NCBI GenBank assembly: GCA_023955635.1
Contig: JAMXHR010000010.1
Span: 434,001 to 498,000 of the forward strand
Reading direction: 5' to 3'
From: Methanosarcina sp. ERenArc_MAG2
GTDB taxonomy: Archaea; Halobacteriota; Methanosarcinia; Methanosarcinales; Methanosarcinaceae
Length of the DNA stretch: 64,000 bases
Made by a program: the position numbers and the translations under genes. Shown here in pieces: positions 20,224-30,400 of this stretch. A model generated the notes under the pieces. It did not search any database. It had not been told where the DNA came from and was given only the letters and a program-made list of their open reading frames with translations. Numbering within the stretch: the stretch's first letter is position 1; each line of letters opens with the position of its first letter.

Positions 20224-22854
20224 ATGGACGCAAAAGTGTATGAAGAAAAACGGAATAGATTGATAGAGACGCTAGACGAAATTCTAGGAATCGAAGAACT
20301 TCGAGATGAAACTAGGGTAGAAATACAAAAGATCCGTGACAAGTCGCTAGAAAACAATTTTGAAATTGTATTGGTAGGCGAATTCCAGGGAGGTAAGTCC
20401 ACCACCTTCAATGCCATTTGCGATGGTCGCGAAATAAGTCCACGTGGAGCAATGATTAAAACTAGTGCTTGCAAGATTTCTGCTTGCAATCTGGCTGATC
20501 CGGATGCTGAAGAATATGCGCAAACAGTCTGGAAGGATGAAAGGGAACTGTTGCTTGGAATGATCAAGCTTATTGAACCATATCTACGCAAAGCACAGCC
20601 CGATCGATTTGGACATGCTACTCAGGAACAGATGATCCGCCATATTGAACTCTACGAGATGATGATGTATGGCGACGATTCTATTATAACTGGACAGGAA
20701 GTAAAGCCACTAGATATACACAATCCTGATGACTTGGAGTTAATCCGTAATTCATTGTCCGAGCAATGGAAGATTTACAAAAAGGATCCAAAAAACTACG
20801 AGCAGGAAGATTTAGACGTACTCTATATTTCTTCTCTGATAGCACATTTTGTGAACTCTCCAGTAATTACTGGTTTACGTAAGACCGATCGGATGTCAGT
20901 CTATGAAGTTGGTAAATTGGTGACTTTTCCCATGGACTGGACTGCGCGTTGGCAGACTGGAATGGCTGAAGTTTTCCAGCCAGAGGAGATAGCTTTTGTT
21001 TTTCTAGCAAATGTTCTATGTTTTATTCATTCACCTAATCTTGCACGTTTAGGATGTGTTATTACTGATTGTCCCGGCCTGTTTGCGAGCCCATGGGATA
21101 CCGAGGTAGCTCAGAAATCTATGCTGGATGCAGATGCCATTCTCTATCTGTTTGGTGGCTTAAAAACTCTAAATCAAGGTGATATTCGAGCATTGAATGA
21201 AATACGTAAAGTAAAAATGGAACATAAACTTGTTTACACTATAAATGTGATGGGAAATCTTCGAAATATCAGAAACAATATTTTACCCGAAAACGTTTCC
21301 AAGCTTTCCTCACTAGGATTTAAGTTATCTGAATCTGATATTCATCTTTACCACGCATTGCTTGGTTTATGTTCCCGCAATGGAATTCCAATCAAAGAGG
21401 GAATTTTGGATAAACACTCAGCGGATAGGTTCGTGAAGTTAGCTCAAACTATTGATGAGGGTTATGGGAACAGCGCAGAAGAAGTCTGGGTAACGTTGTC
21501 TGATCAGCTGATTGGTAATATAGACATCAAAGAATCAATCGAAAGATTAGATTTGAATAATGTCAAGAAGGTTGCTGAACGCAGTGGTATAGATGATCTT
21601 TTTGACGGTATTGAGCAGACTGTAATCAAGAAGAAAGCACATTCTATTCTGATTTCCCAAGGAGGAGAACGTGCATCAGCTGCTTTGTCTTTATTGGAAG
21701 GTGATCTCAAGCATAAAGAAGAAGTTGCTAAACAGACTGAGGCAGAGTTTGAAGAGGATGTTGTCAAAGCGAGGGAGGAGTTAGAGAGATTCCAAGAAAG
21801 AGCTTCTGAAATTATTCTTAAGCTTAAAGAACCGATACTTGCAACTCCATTAGCAGAAAATTTTGAAAATACTGTTGTTCTATCAAACGTATCTCAAATT
21901 GCAGAGAGTGCAACCGAAGCAATCGTGAATAATTTATTATCTTTTGACGCTACATTTCATAGGTTGTGGGGACGAATATTAGCTACGCTGACATCCACTC
22001 AATGTGCTTCATTGAAAGAAGAGCTTGAACCATTGCTAGAAGAATCTATAGAATCGACAATAGAGCCAGCAACGGAAGGTTGGTTTCAAACTATAAAAGA
22101 AGGAGAATCCGATATTTATAATGCGACCATCGGTGCTTTAGTGCGATCTATTTCGCAAGATCTAGGCAATGATTGGAAAAAAATCGTAGACGATATAAAT
22201 AACGTCGATTCCTTAACTCTTCTTGGTGGTTTGGAACTCTCTTTACCAACGGGAAAATTCAGCGACAATGATGAGTTTTTGGATAAACTTAATACTACAA
22301 GTCTAACAGCTGATGTGAATGCTGGAAGTGCAATTCACTTTGCAGGCAATGTTGCAGGATTTGTTATTGGAACAGTTGTCATGGGTGTCTCCGTTATAGT
22401 TTTGAGTTTCATGCCAATATGGATGCCTGTTATTGCAGTTATGTTACCTGGATTAATTGCTGCATCTGCAGCTGGTGTCAGCGTTTCTGAACTAATAAAA
22501 AAAGGTGCCACGTCACAAATTAAAGCAAATATAGAAGATGGTCTAAGAACTGGGTTTAACGAACCAGATGCGAAGAATAGACTTAGAATGGCTAGTCTGT
22601 CTTTTGTTTTTCCGATGCAAGAAGTTTTCGTTAATCATTTTCATGACCTGCTAAAAAATCAATTGATTTTATTTGAGAAGCGTGTTGAAGAAAGCAAGCT
22701 CCTTTTTCTGGAAAAAGAGCAAGTCCGTCGAGAGATTAGCATCAAGGCTAATGAGCTGAGAGTCAATAAGATTTCACCGTCGAAATCCAAAGTAGATGTA
22801 TTCATTAATGATGTTCTTAACGTTTTGGTTGAAAAAAGAGTTGGCGGTCAATGA
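20224..22854 (+). CDS. Dynamin-like GTPase 1 (membrane-associated)
   Basis: 876 residues. G1/Walker A is GEFQGGKST (52-60) and G3 is DCPG (282-285). Long helical stretches follow (KEEVAKQTEAEFEEDVVKA). A hydrophobic hairpin (about 700-756; FVIGTVVMGVSVIVLSF, then PVIAVMLPGLIAASAAG) probably inserts in the membrane, as the paddle does in bacterial dynamin-like proteins. AGGAGG at 20211-20216 is a strong ribosome site. The gene overlaps the next GTPase by ATGA, so the two are translationally coupled. Paired prokaryotic dynamins form hetero-oligomers that remodel membranes, and some act in stress or phage response. That role is inference here. Confidence 0.8.
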   Translation: MDAKVYEEKRNRLIETLDEILGIEELRDETRVEIQKIRDKSLENNFEIVLVGEFQGGKSTTFNAICDGREISPRGAMIKTSACKISACNLADPDAEEYAQTVWKDERELLLGMIKLIEPYLRKAQPDRFGHATQEQMIRHIELYEMMMYGDDSIITGQEVKPLDIHNPDDLELIRNSLSEQWKIYKKDPKNYEQEDLDVLYISSLIAHFVNSPVITGLRKTDRMSVYEVGKLVTFPMDWTARWQTGMAEVFQPEEIAFVFLANVLCFIHSPNLARLGCVITDCPGLFASPWDTEVAQKSMLDADAILYLFGGLKTLNQGDIRALNEIRKVKMEHKLVYTINVMGNLRNIRNNILPENVSKLSSLGFKLSESDIHLYHALLGLCSRNGIPIKEGILDKHSADRFVKLAQTIDEGYGNSAEEVWVTLSDQLIGNIDIKESIERLDLNNVKKVAERSGIDDLFDGIEQTVIKKKAHSILISQGGERASAALSLLEGDLKHKEEVAKQTEAEFEEDVVKAREELERFQERASEIILKLKEPILATPLAENFENTVVLSNVSQIAESATEAIVNNLLSFDATFHRLWGRILATLTSTQCASLKEELEPLLEESIESTIEPATEGWFQTIKEGESDIYNATIGALVRSISQDLGNDWKKIVDDINNVDSLTLLGGLELSLPTGKFSDNDEFLDKLNTTSLTADVNAGSAIHFAGNVAGFVIGTVVMGVSVIVLSFMPIWMPVIAVMLPGLIAASAAGVSVSELIKKGATSQIKANIEDGLRTGFNEPDAKNRLRMASLSFVFPMQEVFVNHFHDLLKNQLILFEKRVEESKLLFLEKEQVRREISIKANELRVNKISPSKSKVDVFINDVLNVLVEKRVGGQ

Positions 22855-24998
22855 TTAGCAAGTCTCCAACCGTCGGAATCGTGGGATGTTTTCAGAATGG
22901 CAAGTCAACATTGGTAAACTGTCTACTTGACGACAAAGTGGCGATGACCGGAGATGGTAGCGCCACCACGCATCTTTCCACGGTGTATGGCTGGGGTGAG
23001 GTGCAGGATGCAAAAGGTGTTTGCGTTACAACCGGTATCCGACATGCGATTCCTTTCCATGATTACGTGGAAGGGCGCAATCTGCCGGATTTGAAGCTCT
23101 CGCATTTTGAAGTCAATCTGTGGAAACCGCTTCTACAACATGTGAATGTGGTGGATACTCCAGGATTTGAGAATTGTGATGAAGACAATGAGACGGCGAT
23201 CCGTAGTCTTGAAGGAACAGATTTCGTTATCTTCGTTGTCTCCAACAAGGCTTTAAGCCAGGTTGAGATTGGATTGTTGAAAACAATAGCTCAGCGAAAT
23301 CTTCCATTTACAGTGCTGATGAATTGTAAATCTATATCTAAAGGGCTGTGGGAACCGCTTTCCCAAGCCAACCAGCGAATTTGCCAGCAAATCGAAAGCT
23401 CGCTCAAGGCAGCAGGACATCCACCGTATCCAATTAATGGACAGTATGTATGGCCAGCAAACCTTGCTTGGTTCTGGTATGCTACGCAACATATGCATGG
23501 CAACAATCTAAATGAAGCAGAAGAGGATCTATTTAATAATGTCCAGAGTTTCATGTCCAAATCTTTAAACCTATCGAGTTATGATTATTCCACGCTTCTC
23601 GAAAAAAGCAATTTTCTTCCCTTCCGCAAAACAATCCAGCGCATAACAACTCACTATGGATATCTGAACTCTGATTCGGGGAAACTAGCTTTATCATATG
23701 TGAAAATGGCTGAAACTGCTCTTGATAATGGAGAATTGGATAAAGCTATGATTGCTGCAGAACGGGCGTGCTATGTTGCTCCTGGTTTCAAGCCTTCGCT
23801 GCAAAGTCGGGCAGTTGTTTGTTTTGAGCGGAAAGAATATGATGAGACCATAAACAGTACGACAAGTATGTTGGAGATTGATGCCCGAGACATAGAAACT
23901 CTTTTTCTGCGAGCAAAAGCGTATTTCGAAATGAAGGACTATGAACTAGCTAAAAGGGACTTGTGCTGTATTACAGAATTACTCGAAAGTGAATGGCATA
24001 TCGTCTGGGAAGATTCAGATAAAGTCATTCAAGCCACTAAACTGATAGATGCCTATATGATGAAAATGGAGTGCGAGCAGCGTGCTGGAGATTCCGTTAC
24101 TGCCCTTGAAACTCTCCGACATATTATAAAATGCGAGCAAAAACCTTTAGATAACGATATTGATTTATCATTGGAGTTAACTGTTTTATCCCTGTTAGCT
24201 ACTATTGAATTTGATCGAGGTGACAAAGAAGAAGCAAGAGATGCTGCTGCTCAGGCATTGAGGCTTCTCCATGGCCAGAAAGATGTTCCAAATATTGAAA
24301 GATTGCTGGGTTTGTATCACCTATTTGGACTTGTTAATGCTTCAAACGAGGATTCCTTGCATAAGAATGCCTCCGAAATTATAGTTCAGTTGTTAAGAGT
24401 ATTATGGAAATCGTGTCTTTTTCTCGCTGACAATGACATTAAGCACGCAACTATGGACTTCACGGAGCGGATGAGTCACTTTCCTCCCCAATCGGTTTGG
24501 ATGGAGGAGACAGAATTCGTTCCCTACTTTATTTCATATATGGGGCGGAAAGATGATTCAATTGATGTTGAATCCTACGTTAAGCAATACTTTTATCTCA
24601 CGAATGATATGGATCTTTCTTCATTTATATTTAAAGCCTCTGATTGTTTGTCCGGTAAACCTAAGGAAGCTTTGATTGATGCAGTGAAGCTTAAGTGTAA
24701 AGTGAAGATTAACACCATTCTGAACATGAACTCTATTGAATTCTTTAATTATGGTTATCCAGTTTTGTCTGAGATAGATGTTACTGTTAAGTATAAGGCA
24801 AACGATGTGCTAAAATCAAAGATTTTCTCTGAACGTAATAAATTTATTCCAAATGGAACCTCTATCAAATGGACGAATGTATTTGATGGAAAAAGCATGT
24901 TCGGTTCATTTTTTGGTGGAAACAAGATCGCCGATATTGAGATTACTCTCGTTTCGTCTAAACAAGGAATAATTGACGATGTCAAGATTGAGAAATAA
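22851..24998 (+). CDS. Dynamin-like GTPase 2 with TPR region
   Basis: 715 residues. G1 GCFQNGKST (12-20) and G3 DTPG (about 102-105) are clear. After the GTPase (about 1-270) come TPR-like helical repeats (AMIAAERACYVAPGFKPSLQ, then YETINS-like units) to about residue 480, and a C-terminal domain of unknown fold ending in a lysine-rich stretch. There is no membrane helix, unlike its partner. The start ATG overlaps the stop of the upstream GTPase. I infer a soluble regulatory subunit whose TPRs could bind a third protein. No family name beyond the dynamin/GTPase superfamily is safe. Confidence 0.72.
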   Translation: MISKSPTVGIVGCFQNGKSTLVNCLLDDKVAMTGDGSATTHLSTVYGWGEVQDAKGVCVTTGIRHAIPFHDYVEGRNLPDLKLSHFEVNLWKPLLQHVNVVDTPGFENCDEDNETAIRSLEGTDFVIFVVSNKALSQVEIGLLKTIAQRNLPFTVLMNCKSISKGLWEPLSQANQRICQQIESSLKAAGHPPYPINGQYVWPANLAWFWYATQHMHGNNLNEAEEDLFNNVQSFMSKSLNLSSYDYSTLLEKSNFLPFRKTIQRITTHYGYLNSDSGKLALSYVKMAETALDNGELDKAMIAAERACYVAPGFKPSLQSRAVVCFERKEYDETINSTTSMLEIDARDIETLFLRAKAYFEMKDYELAKRDLCCITELLESEWHIVWEDSDKVIQATKLIDAYMMKMECEQRAGDSVTALETLRHIIKCEQKPLDNDIDLSLELTVLSLLATIEFDRGDKEEARDAAAQALRLLHGQKDVPNIERLLGLYHLFGLVNASNEDSLHKNASEIIVQLLRVLWKSCLFLADNDIKHATMDFTERMSHFPPQSVWMEETEFVPYFISYMGRKDDSIDVESYVKQYFYLTNDMDLSSFIFKASDCLSGKPKEALIDAVKLKCKVKINTILNMNSIEFFNYGYPVLSEIDVTVKYKANDVLKSKIFSERNKFIPNGTSIKWTNVFDGKSMFGSFFGGNKIADIEITLVSSKQGIIDDVKIEK

Positions 24999-25060
24999 CG
25001 ATTCTTGGTTTCACTAAGAGTCTATCCAAAAAGTATTTGTCTTCCGATGAATGGTAATTT

Positions 25061-25127
25061 GTGGTAGTGACAAAACGAAAAACGGTACAGGACTACAAGA
25101 TACCTTTTGAACTCTGGAATAAAATAA
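25061..25127 (+). pseudogene. IS5-like transposase N-terminal stub
   Basis: The frame VVTKRKTVQDYKIPFELWNK resembles the opening of IS5-family transposases. It is interrupted after about 22 codons by the IS1 element at 25128. The rest is not found downstream. Confidence 0.35.
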
Positions 25128-25868
25128 GGCATTGTTAACTAAACATAGTTAACTCTTTATTTCTGTATTTCATCAATAAAAGAACCGAGTACTTTAGCAT
25201 TTCAAGACTCTTCGTATAACACTTTGTCTTTCTTCTCAACCTTGCCAGAAAGTGCCTCAATATGCTGTTATATCCTTCAACTGTATACGTTTCTGCTTTG
25301 GATTGAGTATGAATCGTTTCAGGAAGGAACTCTGCATATGCCCTCCAGTGATCCGTCATCACTTCTCCAATCTCTTTCTTCTCTAATTTTTCCCAGAGTA
25401 GTTGTCCAGTTTCCGTTCCTCTGCTACCAAAAGAGCAGTTGATGAACTTTTTCCCAACTCTATCAACAGCAATCCAGATCCAGCAATATTTTTTTTGTTA
25501 CCGATGTAAGTATGCATTTCATCCATTTCAACAATAGATATCTCATTTTCACTTTTTAGGTCCTCTAACCCCTGACCAAATTTCTTTATCCATTTTTGGA
25601 CAGAAACATGACTTACCCCTAAAAATCGTCCTATTGAGCGAAAGCCCAATCCTTCAAGGTAGAGTTGTAAAGCCTGTCTTTTTACAGAAGCGGAAAAAGC
25701 AGTTGATTTCAGCTCTACTGTATAGTTATAGCCACAATCAGAGCATTTGTACCGTTGACGCCCGCCAACTATGCCATTCTTGTTGTGACTGGAACTATTA
25801 CATTTTGGGCAATTCATGCAGAAATATAGGTTATAAGTAGTATATATCTATTTTTGTTTACCAATGCC
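25128..25868 (-). mobile_element. IS1-family element, copy 1
   Basis: GGCATTGTTAAC at 25128 and the complement of GTTTACCAATGCC ending 25868 are imperfect terminal repeats enclosing one transposase. The length of 741 bp is typical for IS1. A clear target duplication was not found. A second copy starts at 63844. Confidence 0.75.
25135..25817 (-). CDS. IS1-family transposase (frame change at an A8 run)
   Basis: The N-terminus has a zinc finger (CPKCNSSSHNKNG, then KCSDCGYNYT) and a helix-turn-helix (GFRSIGRFLGVSHVSVQKW). The DDE core follows: DEMHTYIGNKKN, then YCWIWIAVDRVGKKF, TDHWRAY and a C-terminal LKYSVLLLMKYRNKEL. The frame changes at eight A residues (minus strand, 25489-25496). Either one A is missing from the sequence, or this is a -1 ribosomal frameshift site as used by IS1 elements. 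Confidence 0.75.
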
Positions 25869-26000
25869 TCCTCATGACACTGATTTTTAAATAAGCCTAC
25901 AAAAAATAACAATCAAGGATATATAGATGTTAGGATGTGCTTGCTGCCGAATGTAGGATACTAAGATAAGAATATCTAATATAATAATGTTGCATTATAT
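25869..26000. other. Intergenic with IS630 and MITE end fragments
   Basis: CTGCCGAATGTAGG (about 25949-25962) is the complement of the outer end of the MITEs at 34020 and 38130. TGTTGCATTATAT (25988-26000) is the inner part of an IS630 end continued at 26259. Confidence 0.4.
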
Positions 26001-26252
26001 CTGACTTTCCGCAGATGTCTTCAAAAAAATAACATTTTTCCTGTTATCGTTTTTGGAGAAATATTCGAAAATTTGCAGTTATTATCTTTACTGAAGCTTA
26101 AGAAAATGGCTGCTATAAGTTCTAAATGAAGGCAAAAGGTCGAAAGTTTTGGAAAAAATTCAAAAACACATTTTGAGTAACCAAGTCGGTTTTCAGAAAA
26201 AACGATAGCAGGAAAAATTATGAAAATTGAAAGGACATCTGCGGAAAGTCAG
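26001..26252. mobile_element. 252-bp MITE inside an IS630 end
   Basis: CTGACTTTCCGCAGATGTC and its complement (26234-26252) are the ends. TTATAT is duplicated at 25995-26000 and 26253-26258. A second inverted repeat lies inside (CCTGTTATCG against CGATAGCAGG). The outer flanks rejoin to TGTTGCATTATATGTAGAGG, then TGACTATA, the terminal repeat of the IS630 at 36530-37598. Confidence 0.65.
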
Positions 26253-26289
26253 TTATATGTAGAGGTGACTATATATTTCGTGGTGGGCT

Positions 26290-26994
26290 CTACATAAGTA
26301 CCCAAGTGACAGGTAATGTATCCGATTTCACGTCTTTATTTACACACATCCCAAATAATGTAACTATAACAACTGCCTTATAACTTATTTGTGCACTAAT
26401 TTTGGTTGTTCCATGAGGAATACGCAACAAAGCAACAGCCTGTTTGTCGCCTGGCAGAACTGGTTGCTCACGAAATTCTTTGTACTCCCAATAGAACTGT
26501 CGTTGCCCCCTGCCAAATGCGGTAATAAGGGGTGCCAATGTAATATATTCTTTGGAAGATTCTATTCCTCCTATCTTCATGTCCCCTTTAGCTATTTTAT
26601 TAAAACTTATCTGTAATTTGGGTGATATAGAGAATCTCTTCTCGATTTTGGTTTCTGTTGTGATGTCCTGCGGGAAAAGATCGGTTGCTGTTATAATTGG
26701 GTTATCTAAGGTTACCTGAAATATTGAGAATTTGTAATATCTGTTACCATCTAAACGATGTAGTGTAAACGGTAAAGAGACAATATAATAATCCCAAAAA
26801 GTAGCTCCAGTTTCCCCTTGGTTACGAAGGATGCTGCAAATAACAGGGTTACCTATTGTGACTGATCCTTCCATAATGCGTTGTAAACTCGCCTCAGACC
26901 CGAGAGATTTCTCTTCGCTATACAAATCGACGGTTTTCCAGACTTGATCTGAATTAATTTTATCTTGTAGTATAAATTCATTGGACTGAGCCAT
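26290..26994 (-). CDS. Unknown 234-residue beta-rich protein next to PDZ-CHAT protease
   Basis: Begins MAQSNEFILQDKINSDQVW after a strong GGAGGT ribosome site. There is no signal peptide. The sequence alternates short hydrophobic and polar stretches (WDYYIVSLPFTLHRL, KFSIFQVTLDNPIITATDL) and suggests a beta-sandwich. Near the end is a hydrophobic strand (ISYKAVVIVTLFGMC). It lies on the same strand downstream of the PDZ-CHAT gene, separated by 440 bp containing an IS remnant. A substrate or membrane-active partner of that protease is possible but unproven. No family was recognised. Confidence 0.55.
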   Translation of the reverse strand: MAQSNEFILQDKINSDQVWKTVDLYSEEKSLGSEASLQRIMEGSVTIGNPVICSILRNQGETGATFWDYYIVSLPFTLHRLDGNRYYKFSIFQVTLDNPIITATDLFPQDITTETKIEKRFSISPKLQISFNKIAKGDMKIGGIESSKEYITLAPLITAFGRGQRQFYWEYKEFREQPVLPGDKQAVALLRIPHGTTKISAQISYKAVVIVTLFGMCVNKDVKSDTLPVTWVLM

Positions 26995-27180
26995 AAGTGT
27001 ACCTCCAAAAAACCTAAAAGATTAAAGGTTAAAGATTATACTCTAATTTTACAGCTAAATATTATGTTGAAAGCATGTTTTCATACTTGAGAGTAATGAA
27101 GAGGTTATATATCTCTATTCGTCATCGATTAAACACAAGATTCTCTTTCCTGTACACGTTTTTTATATTAAATCTAAATC

Positions 27181-27345
27181 TCTCTGTGTCTACGTCACCT
27201 CGTCCCCCACTTACTCTTGAAGACTCTCTTCGGGAAATGTTTCCAGAAGAGTGATTAAGGCAAACTGCTAAAGAAACTGGTCTTATAGTACGTGAACGTA
27301 ACTCGACTATGTCACACTACAAGGTAAAGCTTCATCGTTAGACTT
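27181..27345 (+). pseudogene. IS4-like transposase N-terminal remnant
   Basis: The frame reads RPPLTLEDSLREMFPEE, stop (TGA where TGG is expected), LRQTAKETGLIVRERN, the N-terminal pattern of ISH/IS4-type transposases. It has no catalytic part. It lies in the 442-bp gap between the unknown protein and the PDZ-CHAT gene. Confidence 0.45.
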
Positions 27346-27436
27346 CATACGCCAAATATTTTGTTGTAGTGAAATCAATGACCGCAAATGAAGTAACTTC
27401 TAATACGACAAAGTCTAGATTATCATTTCATTCATG

Positions 27437-30400
27437 TCAATTCGGATCTCCAAAAAGCACGAATCCGGCCCATAGATTCGGCTGAGTGCGGTAAGTTCTC
27501 AACACTTCCAGTTGCGCGTTTCTTAACGACACTGCTTTACCCATCTTTCCCTTGACCCAGAATTGATGGAATCCGAATATCATCAGACTGGTTGTTTCCT
27601 CCGCGATTTCCCAGAGTGACATTAACAAGGCCGAGGACCCAGCTTGGGTAAAAGCACGGCTCAGTCCGTCTACACCATCGCCACTAACGCTTCCACTTCC
27701 TGTTTCGCAGCAGGCTAATATGGTCAATTCCGTTTGGAGATTCAGATCATAAACATCAGATACCCTAAAATGGCCGCTGAATTTGTCAGTTTTCGCTAAT
27801 GCAATGAAGGATTTCAATGGTTCTTTTCCATCGACCTCCGCATGGGTCGCAAAATAGAGGACATCAGCATGGGGCGCTTTTTTCGGAGAATGGTTTCAGT
27901 AGCATCTTGTCCGAAATGGATGTTCCGAATCTCTTCAGGTGCATAGAAACCTGCTATATGCTTTCGAAATAATTCGGCAGTTTTCGGCAAGGAAAGAAGA
28001 GGCTTTTGTGGTGGTTTTTCAGAATTTGGAAGTGGATCAGGACTGACCAGAGCCAATAAATGTCTCTGTTTTTCGCTCGAAGTGTTACAATTCTGTTTAT
28101 TTTGCATATGTTTCAAAACTGAAAGAGCCACCGAATAACTCAGCTGATATTTTTCAATAAAGTATTGATTTCTTCCGTCTAATAGAGCGGCGAAGGGTAT
28201 GCGGAATAAGTTCTTATGAGGGACGATTGTTACCACTGTTTTGGAATCAGTAGGTAACAATTTTTTCTTTTCCAAAGGTGCTATCAAAATTTCATCCAGC
28301 CATCTAAGAAGATTAGTGGCCTCGAACCGTAACTCCTGTCCGTCCTTACTGGAAAAACTACTAGGTCCCATCAACACTACTAACCGATCAATAATTCCGT
28401 TCAGCTGGTTAATATCGACCCGCACCCTGATCACATCGATTTCACCCTCGGAGGAAATCGCCCAAATCGCAATGTAGTCTTTTAGCAAAAAATACTCAAT
28501 GATAGTTCCACCCTGGGAGATAGCTATATCCTTAATTTCTTGTATTGATAGGGACGGAGCACTGGCAGGGTTAAGTAATAAGCCTTCTGAGCGGATGGCC
28601 TGACCAAAATAAGCTTGAGTTTTTTGACCCGAGGCCAAGAGATCTGCAAAGGCACGAGCCCTGGCAGACTCGGAAGCTTGTAATGCTTGTTCAGGCAAAA
28701 TCAAGTCTAAGAGGATTTGTACATAGCTTTCGTAAAATTCCTGACCTAATTGCAGGGAATCAATTTTTGCAATATCTGTGGCCATTCGGGAGCGCCACTT
28801 GTCAAGCCATCCAGCGAATTTGGACATGGTGTCTGCGATCTGAACAGGGCCTGATAATTTGGAGGAAAACTCCGCGGCTTCTTTAACCATTCTAAACTTG
28901 CCATGAATTTCGACCTTCATTTGGTCCAACTCGCCGGTAATTAAAATCAACATTCTAAGCAGGTCTTTCTCTATGTCCGTGGTATCAGGATTACGCTCAA
29001 ACTCATCAATATCTTGATCAAGTTTTTGCGCTTGTACTAAATTGTAGTAAGTTAGTTTCCCATCTTTTATAGATTTATTTTGGAATGAGACAAAAAGTTG
29101 AAACAGGCCAAGAGCGATATGTGATACAGAAAGGCAGATTTCGGATAACTCGATAACTGCGAGGCGTCTATTCTCAATCGACCTTTTGCGCTTTTCTATA
29201 TGGGTAATTAGGTCTTCAAAAGCAGTTAACGAGTTTATATTTTTCTTTGATAGTTCATTAAGGTCATCGGCTTCGGCGCGGTAATCTTGGCTTGCGTGGG
29301 TAACAATGTCGTAGATATTAGACATATCTCGTGTTAGTTTGTTTCTCTGCTCAGGTTTCAGATTTATCAACGGCGCTCGTACAAGTTTCAGTTTTAGTGG
29401 CTGTTCATTTCTTATTAATGTGATCAAGACAGAAGTACCGGCGTCCCCACGCAGCAGAATGCTCGCTTGTTCCTGGCTCATACCGATAACTGTAATTCCG
29501 TCGATTTCTACCAATATGTCGCCAGCCATAACACTAGCTTTACTAGCAGGCATATCAAGATGCACGCCAGAGACCTTGATCCCAGACTTGTCAGGCTTTT
29601 CCTCAAACCTGATGCCAATTCCTGAGGCAGAGATGTATTTAAGTCCTCGGCCAAATCCATTTGCCAATTTGTCCATAGTTTCCGCGTGCTTATTAAGTTC
29701 ATCGATATATTTTTCAGCGTGCTCAAGGAAACTGCGTCTATCCGCCGAACCTTTTCCCAATCTTCGTTGAAGGTCAATGGCCATACATATTGATTTTATA
29801 AGAGTCGGATAATCACCGGCTTCGAAGGCGCTATTGATCAAGGTATACAGGGGTAGTGCTTGGCTGATTAAATAACTTCCATGCTTGGATAGATCGTTTG
29901 TAGACGCTTCAGCTTGGTTCTTAAAATAGGTCACAACTGTGAGAAGTATTCTTGCTGCTTCTTGATGCTTACTGGCAGAAGATAAGTCGTAACCTAGATA
30001 TTTGAGTTGCTGTGCCTCGGAGTCGTTTTTGGGGAGTGGGACATCACCGGTTTTACTGTTTGGTTCGGTTACCGGCAACATTACTTGGATAGCAACGATT
30101 GTCCTTGAAGTGATATGTTTGTCTTCACTCCAAATCATACCGACGAGAAGTCCGCTACTCGCCGCGGAGATAAATCCTACTCCGTTTTCGCCAGTTGTTT
30201 TTTTCCAGGATATATTGAGTACCTTTCCGGTCACTATTCCTTCGATGATTCCCCCTTCAGAAAAAGTGCCACTTACCTTTTTACCTTGCTGGTTTAGTTT
30301 TAATTCACCAAGTATAACATCAAGCCAAAGGCCATCAAAAGGAAGTGGCCCAATATAACTGGTAATATTTTTGACAATGCTCCTAGCCTGCAGAACTCCA

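Noticed and set aside
26290..26994. Gasdermin next to a CHAT protease
   Set aside because: It is beta-rich but has no N-terminal Cys for acylation, and I see no gasdermin motif. Left as unknown.
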